A stretch of 64,000 nt of DNA from NCBI GenBank assembly GCA_963978905.1, contig OZ022259.1, forward strand, positions 8,990,001 to 9,054,000. The letters are read 5' to 3'. Position numbers and translations under genes: made by a program. This DNA is from Trichostrongylus colubriformis. Its lineage: Eukaryota; Nematoda; Chromadorea; Rhabditida; Trichostrongylidae. The notes beneath the pieces are model-generated. The model was given only the letters and a program-made list of their open reading frames with translations, had not been told where the DNA came from and made no database searches. Below are positions 21,130 through 33,100 of the stretch, in pieces (the first letter of the stretch is position 1; every line of letters starts with the position of its first letter).

Positions 21130-24100
21130 CTGAAAAATTCACATCTACAGTCTATACAAGTTTTGAAAATTTATGTTTAGTTGGATGACCTGCCAGTAAT
21201 TTACAAGAAAGGTACAGCAGATTTGCAAGTGGACATCAGCATCAACATGAATTCTTAAAGAATCTATGAAAACTAACTTGAAGCACAGCTCTGATCGCAT
21301 CGTGGCCGTAAATAGTGGCCACGTCTAATGCCGTTCGCCCTGCTAGATCTTTCAATGACGGCTCGGCACCCATTCGTAGAAGTAGAACTACTAATTCACG
21401 ATTTCCTTGCTGTGCAGCCACAGAGAGGGCGGAAGCTCCCTAAAATAAAAAATACTTACAGTAGTTCACGAGTGTTTTGTTCTTTTCTTGGGACAAGCAG
21501 GTCCTTAGATAAGTGCTCAGGCTATATCTTTCCTGCGGCTGCACTGTGCCCCCTCACGGTGTTGTGCTTGCCTGAACACAATCAAACCACGTCCACCCAA
21601 CCAAATACACCTGAACTCAGACCAACAAATTTCCAAAGTGGAAGCCGCCCTCATCATCGAAATGGCTGTTTCACTGAATTATCTTCTCTTATCGCGCCTA
21701 GTCAGAAATTTGCTCGTGAGGCCAGGTGTGATTTGGTTGGGTGGGCGTGGCTTGGCTGTGTTCAAACAGGCATAACACCAGGAGGGGGCAACGTACAGCA
21801 GCAACAAAAATGCAGCCTGAGCAGTTACTCAAAGACCTACTTGCCTCAAGAAGGTAAGCCACTGATATGATCATGCTGTGATGTGCCTTTAATGCGGCTG
21901 AAAAGCTCACGAAAAGTACTCCGAAAAGTTTCTCGCAGACAACTCTTGAACGCTTTTCTTCAAAAATTCAGAAGCCAATCCATGAAGAAAAGCAAGTTTG
22001 TACAATAAAAGTAAATCTTAAATAAAAAAGTCGCAAACCTGTTCGTCCACGGCATTTGGATTGACGCCTACAGTTTCGAGAAGGTAAACAGCCATTTCCA
22101 CATGACAATTCCATACGGCTGTTAGCAGTGGTGTTCGACCACCAGAATCCACTGTTTCGAACGATGCCGCGAGACGTCGCAACATCCGAGCACCACACAT
22201 ATCGTTTATGGCGCATACCTAATTACCAAATAAGATCAGTGCTAGCGGTTCTGAGCTCAAAGACATTATCAATTATCAGGAAAACACAAGAAACCATAGC
22301 CTGCAAGAGGAGGAATGATGCAAAGGGTGATGCAAAGGGTATTGGGTCAGAAAACCAAGTGGAAATTGGATATTCCATAAGGCCGCGTTCATACTTTGCG
22401 CAACGACGCCGTCACGGCCGGTGCCGGCGTCAAACCGACGCCGACACCAGCGGCGACGGCGTCCATAGATAATGCGCAGCGTTTGCGAAATTCTTGACCC
22501 AGTCACACTTCAGTATGGTGATTGTGGCCGCTTCGAATCTTGGCACTGTGCCAATACACGTAGCAGCCACGATCACCATATTGGCACAGCGCCAGGATTC
22601 GATGCGGCCACAATCACCATACTGTAATGTGATTGGGCCAAGAATTTCGCATTATCTGTGGACACCGTCGCCGGCGGCGGGCAAATGGTTGCGTGAGTTT
22701 GACGCCGCCGCCGGTGCGCAAAGTATGAACGCGGTCTAAAGCCTGCGCACCAGCTCAAAAATTTCTGTCCGCTCGCCCGCTCTTCAATTTTCGTGTTCAA
22801 TTTCTTCTATAACAAGCACATCAGAGTACTCACCACGTGTGCACACGTACGTCCATGCGCATCTCTGGCTGAGATGAATGCCCCGAGTGTCAGCAGCAAT
22901 TCAGCCATAGCCGTCTGAAAGTATCTATTCAGTCTAGTGACATTTATAACCACTTGATTGGAAGCTTTACATTCGTGGGAGATAGCGGGCAACACTGCCT
23001 ATGGGATATTTTGATCTTGTTAATAATAGAAGTTTGACGAAGGCACCTGTTTGTTGATAAGTAACGTGTGTACGAGTGGAGTTCCATCCATATCTTGCTG
23101 TTCCCAATCTGTGATATGTTCAGCAAGCAACTATAAGGTAAAAGATAACAAAAAAATCTCGGACTTAAAAGATCTTATACAATAACTACCCTTGAAGTCT
23201 GTAGAAGTACATATATAGGTGAAGTGGGGACTTACACGGACAATTTTTGTGTTGCCGGACAACGCGGCTACCCGTAATGCGCTCTGACCGTTAAGTGATA
23301 GTTGCTCCACGTTTGCTCCGAGACTTATAAGCTCCTGGACCACCTGGAACATTGACGGATATTTGCCACGAAAATGCGGAAAATGCGACAAGGCTCGACA
23401 AATTTGGTGAGAAAAACCTCTTCATTGTCGCCTTGACAAGCGTTGATAAGCGGATGATTTCCTGCACGATCTGTGGCACGCACCGTGACCGAGGTGGCTA
23501 AAGCTTTACACAGGGTGACATCACCGTGAGCTACGGCATAATGCAGTGCGACAGCGCCATCGTTATCCTAGAAAATGAGCACATCAGGAAAGGTGTGGCT
23601 CAGTGAGTAAAGTCATCTTTAGGCCATACTTTGCTCCAGAAGAGCGTGGCTGCTTTCGGAGATAGCGAGGCAGAGTGGCACGGGGGAGGTGCAGAGACGA
23701 CGTAGGCAAGAGAAAGAGTGTCATAAGTGGAGACGCAGAGAGACGCAGCCACGCCCTGCCACCGGCACCGCAAAGTATGAACGCGGGCTTACGTTTTCGC
23801 AGTGTTGCTCAATACAGAGCAATCGTAGGGCGCAAATTAGGAATCTGGCCCAAGGATGTTAAGCGCTAACCTTATGAGCTTCATCCGCCCCGAGAGCCAA
23901 TAGCATATCAACGACAGCTAGATGACCATGCATTGCTGCCAACTGAAACGCTGTCCGACCATCCGAATCGATACAGTCGATGTAGGCACCTAAATATTGA
24001 TTTGAAGAAATATTTTCTAGACCCATGATCTAAAGACTGCTTTTTCATCAGCGGACGCACCATTTTTCGTCAAATGCTCCACAGCATCCAGCTGACCTTG

Positions 24101-27100
24101 ACTTGCAGCGAGCATCAACGGAGTTCGTCCAAGAGAGTCCTACAGAAAAAAGTGGAGTAAACGGAAACGCACAATCGCTTCTCATAATCCCATTTACCTG
24201 CACGTCGATACATGTGGCACCTATCAAAGAATCCAAATTTCTATCACCATGATAAGCGGCCAGGTGAATGCAAACACGTCCATGTGCGTCTGCCAGTGTC
24301 AAGTCGCTTCCTCCTGAAATAATCCAGTTAGGATTCACAGCATGAGTGTACTAGAAACTGGTTGTTACACAGTGCACCTTGTAAGACTCTGATACCTGCG
24401 AACATAACAAAAATTACGGTAAGCCAACCACTGATGACCTGAATTGAAACAACGAACTCACTCCGTATCAGGGTCTGAACAGTCTTGTCGTGAGCTTCTG
24501 TCTTGGAACCGTTTGAGAGTGACAGATGGAGCGCTGTAGCTCCAGCAGAATCGGTTTCCTAAATAACGGAGTAGATCAAGAAATTATTGAATACAATACA
24601 TATTTTACAATAGAGGGTAGCCTGCACAGGGAAAGGGTTGCAGTCACAATCAGACAATCTAACTGATAATCAGAGCTTCAGCAATCTCGGAGCAACATGA
24701 AGGCATCGGAGATTTTTTCGCAAAGGTCAATTTGCCGCTTAGAATTTGAATGGGTCTTCTCATCAAATCATCAAATATCCTTTCTACTATATGTATAGAA
24801 AAATAAAGTCCACTACGCATTCCAACAATAAAAAGCTATGGAAATTCACTTCTTGAAAATACCATAGAAGAGCTGCAAGAAAAACAAAGAAACAGCAAAA
24901 CTAAGAAGCATGGTATGAACAAGTAGACAAAAAGAAAAAAACCTACCGATATATTAGCACCGTGATCAAGCAGCATATCGACAATCTCCCAATGATCCAT
25001 GAAGGCGGCTGCCATCAGAGCAGTACGGTCCTCGGAATCTTTACGATCAACGTTAGCGTGGGCCTCCAGAAGACGACTGACGATGTCGAGATGACCAGCC
25101 CTAGAAGATCGTAGAGTGGACGTATGAAACTGCCAGCTTAAATGGAACATCGAAGAGCTTACCAGGCTGCTCCACGAAGCGCTGTTCGTTCTCCACTACC
25201 CACTTCGTCAACATTAACGCCACTCTCTAAAAAAAGTATTTAATGATGCAGCAAATGGTTCCTTCCGTTCTCTTTTTCGTATATGTATTTACTGCTTTTT
25301 TTCTTACGATGGCAATATCCATATGTGTAATCGTCATTCGACATTAGGCACCAAAAAAATAACCTATCAAAATCACTACTCCCTCTTTTTCCAAACTGCT
25401 ATTTAGACATGCAACATGACTAGGATTAGACGTCATGTCTTTCAGCAAAGCAATAAATATTTAGATGGCAATTAATCTTCGCGTAAGAGTACGTGTATGG
25501 GTGTGGATTAGCTGTTGCAGAGAGCAGCACAGCCGATCCAGATGGCCGCTGTGTCCATTAGGCAACAATTACTTGGCAATATGTCAGCAGTAAATTGAAT
25601 ACTAAACAGCACTAATGACACTATCAAGTGCCTGGGGTTTGAGGCATAAGTACCTGTTGAAATTCAAATTGTACTGTTGAAGTTGGTTAGTGGTTGTTTT
25701 GTAAATGAGCCGACACCGAGAAAAAAAAACTGTAAAAAGTATAAGCACTACCGTCACAGTTTCTTTGATATTTTTGATAACTGCTGTTTATCGCCGCAGC
25801 TCGCGATGCGAAAGTTACTACAAGGATGCTGAGTTATGGGCAAAAGCTTCGGTGCCCGTGGGACTCGAACCCACACTCCATGCTTTCCGTGCATAGATGC
25901 TGATCCATTACACTACCGACACCTCTTTCACCTTAACTCAGCTTCTGAATGGTATATTTACCATACCTTATTTAAGTAGGTATTTGACAAACGAATAGGT
26001 AATTAACTAACCTATCAAAAGATCCAGCACTCCTAAATGATTGTTGCATGCCGCACTTCTCAATGCATTCCACTGCCCATTACAAACGTGACTTGAGATC
26101 TGAGTTCGAATTGAATAAGCATTTAACTCCTGTTCGAAATGAGCAATAACTCCTGACAGTATGCTGCGATTCTTCATAATTCTCATTAATAAGTCTAGAG
26201 CTACCCGTTGGATATAGCACAACGATGTCAAATAGTAACATAATGCAATAAAACAGACATACACCATAGATAAGTTCATTTGTTTCCATGCCCAATGCTT
26301 TTAACTCGTTCAGTACCTGAGGCCGATATTGAAGTATGGCTTTGCAGATTTGTAGTCGACCACGAGATGATGCGGCTAATAGACCCAGTGAAAGCTCCTG
26401 CAAAATACTCGGCATGATGACAAAGCTACATATTTGATGGGCTTGAATTTTGCCAAAAAAAAAACAATGCAAATTTTTTTACCATATCTGATTGCGCTGT
26501 CATGTGTTTCATCACCTTTTCCAAATCCCCTGTACAACACAAGTAGATGAAATCGTCCTGAAATTATAACTGAGCATTGCATGAACAAATACGCTCACAT
26601 ATTGAGTGACAGTAGTTCAATTCAAGAACGCAACCCTCATTCTTGAGGCTTCGAAAATGTAACCCGCTGAGAATGGGACCAACCTTGCTTTACGGGTACC
26701 TTGCACAATCCCAGTCACCAACCTTTTGCTGCCTCAATAAATAAATATTCATTGGGTGAACTTCACCATTAAGACATTATGGACACCCAGCTAATTTTAT
26801 AGTGGATACAGGTGGTGCCAAAAAAAAATAATTTTGCTAAAACATAGGGAAATGAAAGGGATAAAGGTATTGGTGCAAAATATTCCCGAAATATTCCTCT
26901 TAAAGCAGGAACAAGCTGTGGCTCACTACTTCCACCGTCACAAAAGAAGGAGCCGTCAATCAGCACAGTTGGGCTAGAAAACAGCTACGGCATTAAGGTT
27001 CACCTAAGACAGCAGAGCCAGCTTCCGCGGGAAGCTCCCTGTAGACTGACCCATCGGTTCATGGGAATCATAGAGCCCTAGCTGCTCGGACAACGCTCCT

Positions 27101-30100
27101 ATGATCCGAAGTGTCATTTTTCATACCTCAGACCCCCTCTGAAGGGATTTCGTAATGGTACATTCTGGCTCTTGGAAACGAAGGATGTTGGGAACCCGTA
27201 AAAACGGATTGTTCAAGGGCACCACCCAATCAGAATCCTCTAAGGTATCCAGGTGAAAGGACCACAGCAAAGTTGTGAACAAGGGTGGTGAATCCTAGGA
27301 TTTTGCCGAGATGAGGTTACATAACATGTTCACTCGGAAGACGCTCCCGTTCCTGCTCGTGCAGAAGGCTCTTGAGGAGTTTAGTGATAGTATGAGGTAA
27401 GCTCTTGAATGTGGGGATGGAAATACCTTGCCAGAATTTGCTGAAGTTCGACTAATGTGGGGTTGAATGGCAGCGCTGTATATGATGCGTAACAATACAT
27501 CGATAGTGACAAAACGATCCATTTGTATGTAGTGATATGGAAAGCCTTTTCTAACGAGGAAGATGGAGCCAGAAGTATCAAATAGCCGTGCAGTTACGAC
27601 AGGTAAGCCACTGCTCGTTCTTTCTGAACCGACTCTTCTCGAGCAAACTCAAAAATTTCTGGCTCTCGAGTACGTGCGATTTCGTGATATGAAACGCCTC
27701 AGAAGAATTATTTTTCACTAACGGAGCAGTAATCCCAAATGAAAATCTACCTCAACTCTATCCACAACCCTAACGAAACGACAGCTAATTTCCCTATGGG
27801 CTTAGGCCGCCCAAACGTCTGCTACCCCTATTCCATTTGTCATACCTACGCTGACCGTCGTCAAGCGACGAATTTGCATGCGCTACGGCTATGACGACGC
27901 TGAGCAAATTATGTGCGCCTAATGATGTCTCGCATTTCCAATTTGAGGATTAAGGGAGGGATTCATGGGAAAACGCAAGAGCCCGCAATATTACAAATAA
28001 TGAGAACGGTTGAGAAGAAGAAGCTCACATTTTGAGAGAGGTCCTGTAGTAAAGCACCGGCCTTGGACAGAAGCACAGAGGTAGGGATATCGATCACTGA
28101 ACACTTTAGAATGAGATCACCTGCACCGACAGACGAGAGTGTACGTATTGAGTCCATCGGAGGAACCGCTGAAAATCACGTTTTCAGGGAGGGTTGAGTC
28201 ACTTGAAACCTTAAAACTAAGAATTCGCAAGAGCTTTGATGGTCGGTCTCAAAAAGCTTCGACCCTCTCGGACACTTACATAAATCTTACGCGCAAGAAA
28301 TCTTCGAATTAAAAATTGATTTTCTCGGCACTTTCTCTAGCCACAGAGTCATTTCTAGTCAAGAATTTGATAACTTTGGGAAAAAGAACTTCCTAAGACA
28401 AGGTAGTGAAAGTAACTGTAATAGGTTACGGGAAAGATCATAAATCTTATGCAGTCCCGAAAAAGGCTCGTATACTTGGAGGGCCACATTTCTAAAACTT
28501 TTTGACTACTGCATTAAACTGAAATCTCCAACTCTCGGCAATCTGCCAACAATTATGAACGTTTGCTGACGTAATTGATGCGCTCGGCTGATAATGTCGG
28601 CGTTCGATTGACACATTCCGCCAGATTGACCTCTTAATTATCGCCCTCTTGACTCACTTAATAGAGAGGGCATCAGATGTGACAATGGCGTGACATGCTG
28701 ATTCTCCCTGCGCTTCCGATGGACCGAAACAGCGAGGGAAAGGTTACCCATACAAAAAAACTTGATAATATAAAAGAAAAGACGTAGACCACTTCAACAA
28801 TTTCCTACAATTCCTTCCGAGTAGTAGACACGATGTTGAGATTTTACGATTATTAGCAGGCTCACTTGAATGCGCAAGATGATAAGCCAGCTCCACGACA
28901 TCTTGTGGTGTTTTACGCCGCTTAGTCTTGAAGAATTCAGCCCAAGCCGTGTGGTATGCTGCGAGATCGCCATCGATATCCGACCATGGTCCACATACCA
29001 CTAATGGATCTGAAACGTTCTCCGTAAGCCGCGTTCATACTTTGCGCATCAACGCCGTCGCCGCCGTTGCGAAAAGTATGTACGCGGCCGTAGGTGCGTT
29101 CATCAGCAGAAATGTTATAGAAAAACTGTAAAAAGCTGAGGTGATCATTTGATTCTGATTTGCTGTTATACTAGACAAAATTAGAACAAAATAATCACAA
29201 TGTTCAAGATGACGAAAAATCACCTGTACTTTGTAAAACGATGCCGATGGAATTGATCTCGCGTTCAATCATCTGCACGTTTTCTCGTATGATGAGCTGG
29301 GCGACAGCATAGAAAAAGCTCAATGGTGGTGGCTGTCGAGAGGCCTAGAACGCGCAGACTTTTGTAGAATTCGCAGCTTCACTCAAATGTTTCATTTATC
29401 TGTACAGGCGGCGAACTGCCCTCACAATAAAATGTTACATTTGATGTGACATTTAATACGAAAAAATTAAATTAAACAAATCACAGCCATTGCATAACAA
29501 TACGGTAAACCCTGACAGCCTGCCTGCCCACAAGTGATTCTTACAAACAAAACAGCGTTTCCATTTCATCAGCTGTTGGAATGCTTTTTCATACTTTTGT
29601 TTTCATATTCTTGCAATTGAGTTTTCGAAAACGAAACACCCCTGTCGTATTAACCAGAAACTGGTTTTGAAAAGAATAACTCTCAGCGAGTTTGGGAATC
29701 TTATTCTCCAAGTTTTTTTGCTATAAATCAGAAGAATCTGTGCTAGCTATGATAAAATGACAAACTTTGATCAACAGAAGGTAGATGGGCAGTCGCTGAG
29801 GTAGAGCGAGACAGATGTCGTCCATTAAATCCTTCACACTACATGGTACACGATCTGGTGGAACGATGTTGGCATCGATGGCACGTGCCAGTTGATCGAC
29901 GAAAAACCAGGAACTCTTAAAATGAATATAGCTTTTTGAAGAGTAAAAACACTAAAAATTACAGAAATATTAGATATACAGTAGCGGTCAAAAGTTTGGA
30001 AACTTTTGAATTTTCAACCTCCCTCGATTAAGAAACAACCGAGTTGTCTCAAATTCACAGAATAGACATAAAATCAAGTAGAGAACACGATGTGGAACGT

Positions 30101-33100
30101 CGTTTTTTGAGAGTGGAAATTTTGAGTGAGGAAATGCTGTTTATTTCAAAAAGGGCGCGTCAAAAGTTTGGAAACTTCTCAGTAGCAAAGAAAATCGAAC
30201 CTAATAACGTCGAATACGAGACAAAAACTAGTACTTCGTCGGATAACCGCGTGAATCAATGACAGCCTTACACCTTCTGGGCATCGACTCGATCAGAGCA
30301 TCAGTTTTGGACTGAGGAATCGAAGCCCCTTCTTTCAACAAAATATCGTACTTTTCATCGCAATTCTTCATTGGAATGTGTCTTGTACGACGCTGAAGTT
30401 CCTCCCAAAGGTGCTTAATCGGATTGAGGTTCGGACTTTGGCTTGGCCACTTCATGACAGTAATTTTATTCGATCTCATGAAGACGGTCGCGAGGCGAGA
30501 GCCATGCCTCGGATCATTGTCATGCTGAAAAATCCATTCCCTAGGCATTCTTTGACGAGCAAAAGGAAGCATGGTACTCTCAAGGATACCCTTGTACGCG
30601 GACGAGTCCATATACCCTTGGATACGGAAAAGTGGGCCAACGCCACATAGACCAAAACATCCCCATACCATCACATTACCTCCGCCATGCTTCACTGTTG
30701 GTACCTGGTACTTTGGATGATTTCTCTTGTTCACAGGACGCCTCACGTACTTCAAATCATCGCTGCCAAAGAGGCAGAACTTCGATTCGTAGCTGAACAA
30801 CACTTTTCCCCACTCTTCTCTGGTCCAGGCATGGTGCTGACGTGCGAAACTCAGTCGCGCCTTCCTATTCCTTGAGCTCACTAGTGGCTTCCTGCTGGGA
30901 CGTCTTCCAAATAATCCGCCAGCTCTCAGACGACGCTGAACAGTACTTTGGCTGACAGAAAGGCCCAAAAAAATTTGTTACTTGCTTGAGAATGTCCGTC
31001 GACGAAGCGCGCGGGTCAACACGCGAAGCCCTTACGATGAATTTGTCGTCCCTTGGTGTTGTTTTACGAGGTCTTCCTGAGCGATGAGTCTTCACTACAC
31101 CTCCTTGCCTTTGGTAGCGCTTGAAAATCTTGGTGATCGTGCTTTTAGCGAGGTGATACTACTCTGCAAGAAGGTTCTTGGGCGTTCCAGATTTAATGGC
31201 CCGAACAATCGCCTCCTGCACAGCTAATGCTACTTCTTTAAGAGATCCCATCTGAAAATGACATACTGTGCCATAACTTAACCTAAAACTATGAAAAAAA
31301 TTGCAACCTTCACAAATCAGCAGCGGGATGATATCGTTACAAGAGAGTTTCCATACTTTTGACGCGCCATATTATGAGTAAATCACATAGTGTATATCAA
31401 TTAATCGATTATCGGCAAGCGATGTCACGCATGTGTTTCCTACTCAATTCTATACATACCATGTGAATTTGAGACAACTCGGTTGTTTCTTAATCGAATT
31501 AGGTTAAAAATTCAAAAGTTTCCAAACTTTTGACCGCTACTGTATATACACTTGCAAAAATTAGAAAATAATATTGAAGAGCGACAAAGATTAATGACAT
31601 GGAATAACGCAGATTTAATTTAAAATACAGGAAGGGACGCACCCTTGACACAAAAAAAGAAAACAGTCTTAGCCAATTCACAAATCATTAATCAGAGAGC
31701 AACACTTACATCACAGGCATCCAGTACTTCGCAGTGAAGACACTGAGGAAGGCGTACCTCGATGAAACGATCCAGCTCATCAATACCTGATATACCAAAA
31801 AAACTATTAAACTATTTGAAATAATTCCCAGAAGATTATTAAGCCAGCACCATAGTTCTATGTTCAAAAGCCACATCAATAACTGGGCGGCATAAGAATT
31901 TGCAAAGGAACTGAAATGAACTCACAGTCGCTCAGTACGAGATCATGAAATCTTTCGAATTTGTACTGATCAGATGGAGCAAGTGGCCTTGACGTTACAG
32001 CGAGGCGCATCCATGATGGAAGTGAGCGATTTATCTAGAAAATGCGTCTATCTATGCAGTACACGCAGAATCCAGGAGACCAATGAAATCCTTGACCTTT
32101 ATGGGGGCTACGTGGATTGGAGAGAGGGAAGGTTTCAGGCCAATCCATCTAAATCCTCACCCAGCTCAACCGAAATTCGCCGAAAAATTAGTTGCGAGCC
32201 ACAGGACATGAATTTCACTTAGGTCACAGATAGGGAAGAAATTCGGAGAATATGGATAAATGCCGTTCTCATATCTCCCCTCTCCCTATAGCCCCACCTT
32301 CGTTATCTGAAGGAGGTGCCACGAGTGAGGGCTCCAGAAACCTTTTTACTCTCTACACAATTCAATGCTGCCACAGAACATGCTCATATCATACAGAAAT
32401 CGTTCAGTTATTAGAAATCCCTCACAGGATCTCAGAAAAACATGCCAGCAGCCCCATTGAGTGTTCATGTCTCCTTGAAGCTATTAAAAACCCTCATTCG
32501 CCTTGACGCGCCCTAAAACCTCTCAGCACCCCATTCAATTACCCTAATGTTTACGTCAATCACTGTATATCATCGAGCAAATGTGGCCGTCGTAAACGCC
32601 GCTATCTAATAGCGCCAGCCTCTCTGTGGGATACCGCCTACGGATTAGGGCGATTGGAGCACATAAAAAAATTGTGCCGACATCTCAAAGGCAGATGTGA
32701 ACGGGTGCAGCACCACCCACTTCGGAGAGTATGAGGTCCGCAGGCGACGGTCGGATGTTATCATGGTTAACTTGAAGGCACACCTCGTAATGAATATTAA
32801 TCGCTATTGCGCTCATGACTGAAAGCAGAAGTCCTAATTCCCTAAATTGAGAGGGAAGAAGTAATGAAAAGCTCTGGGAATACCAAAGACGAGGCCAAAA
32901 CACAGTCCTACGAGTACTGCAGCCTAGGCACGGGCCTGCTTGATGGTATCACACAAACTTCAACAATATTACATGTTTATCCTGTTGACCTGGTCTTAGT
33001 TACTAGTATTTCCACCTCATTTTGACTTAACATGGAGGTTCATAAGCTTCCTTTGCCACGATGGAAGATGATTCGTCCAGTACCAGGTGTGATTTGGTTA

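Noticed and set aside
26280..26316. Extension of the first ankyrin exon past CCTCAG to a donor at TATG|GTGTAT
   Set aside because: The longer version ends in phase 1, while the next exon is open only in phase 0; the earlier CAG|GTACTG donor fits.
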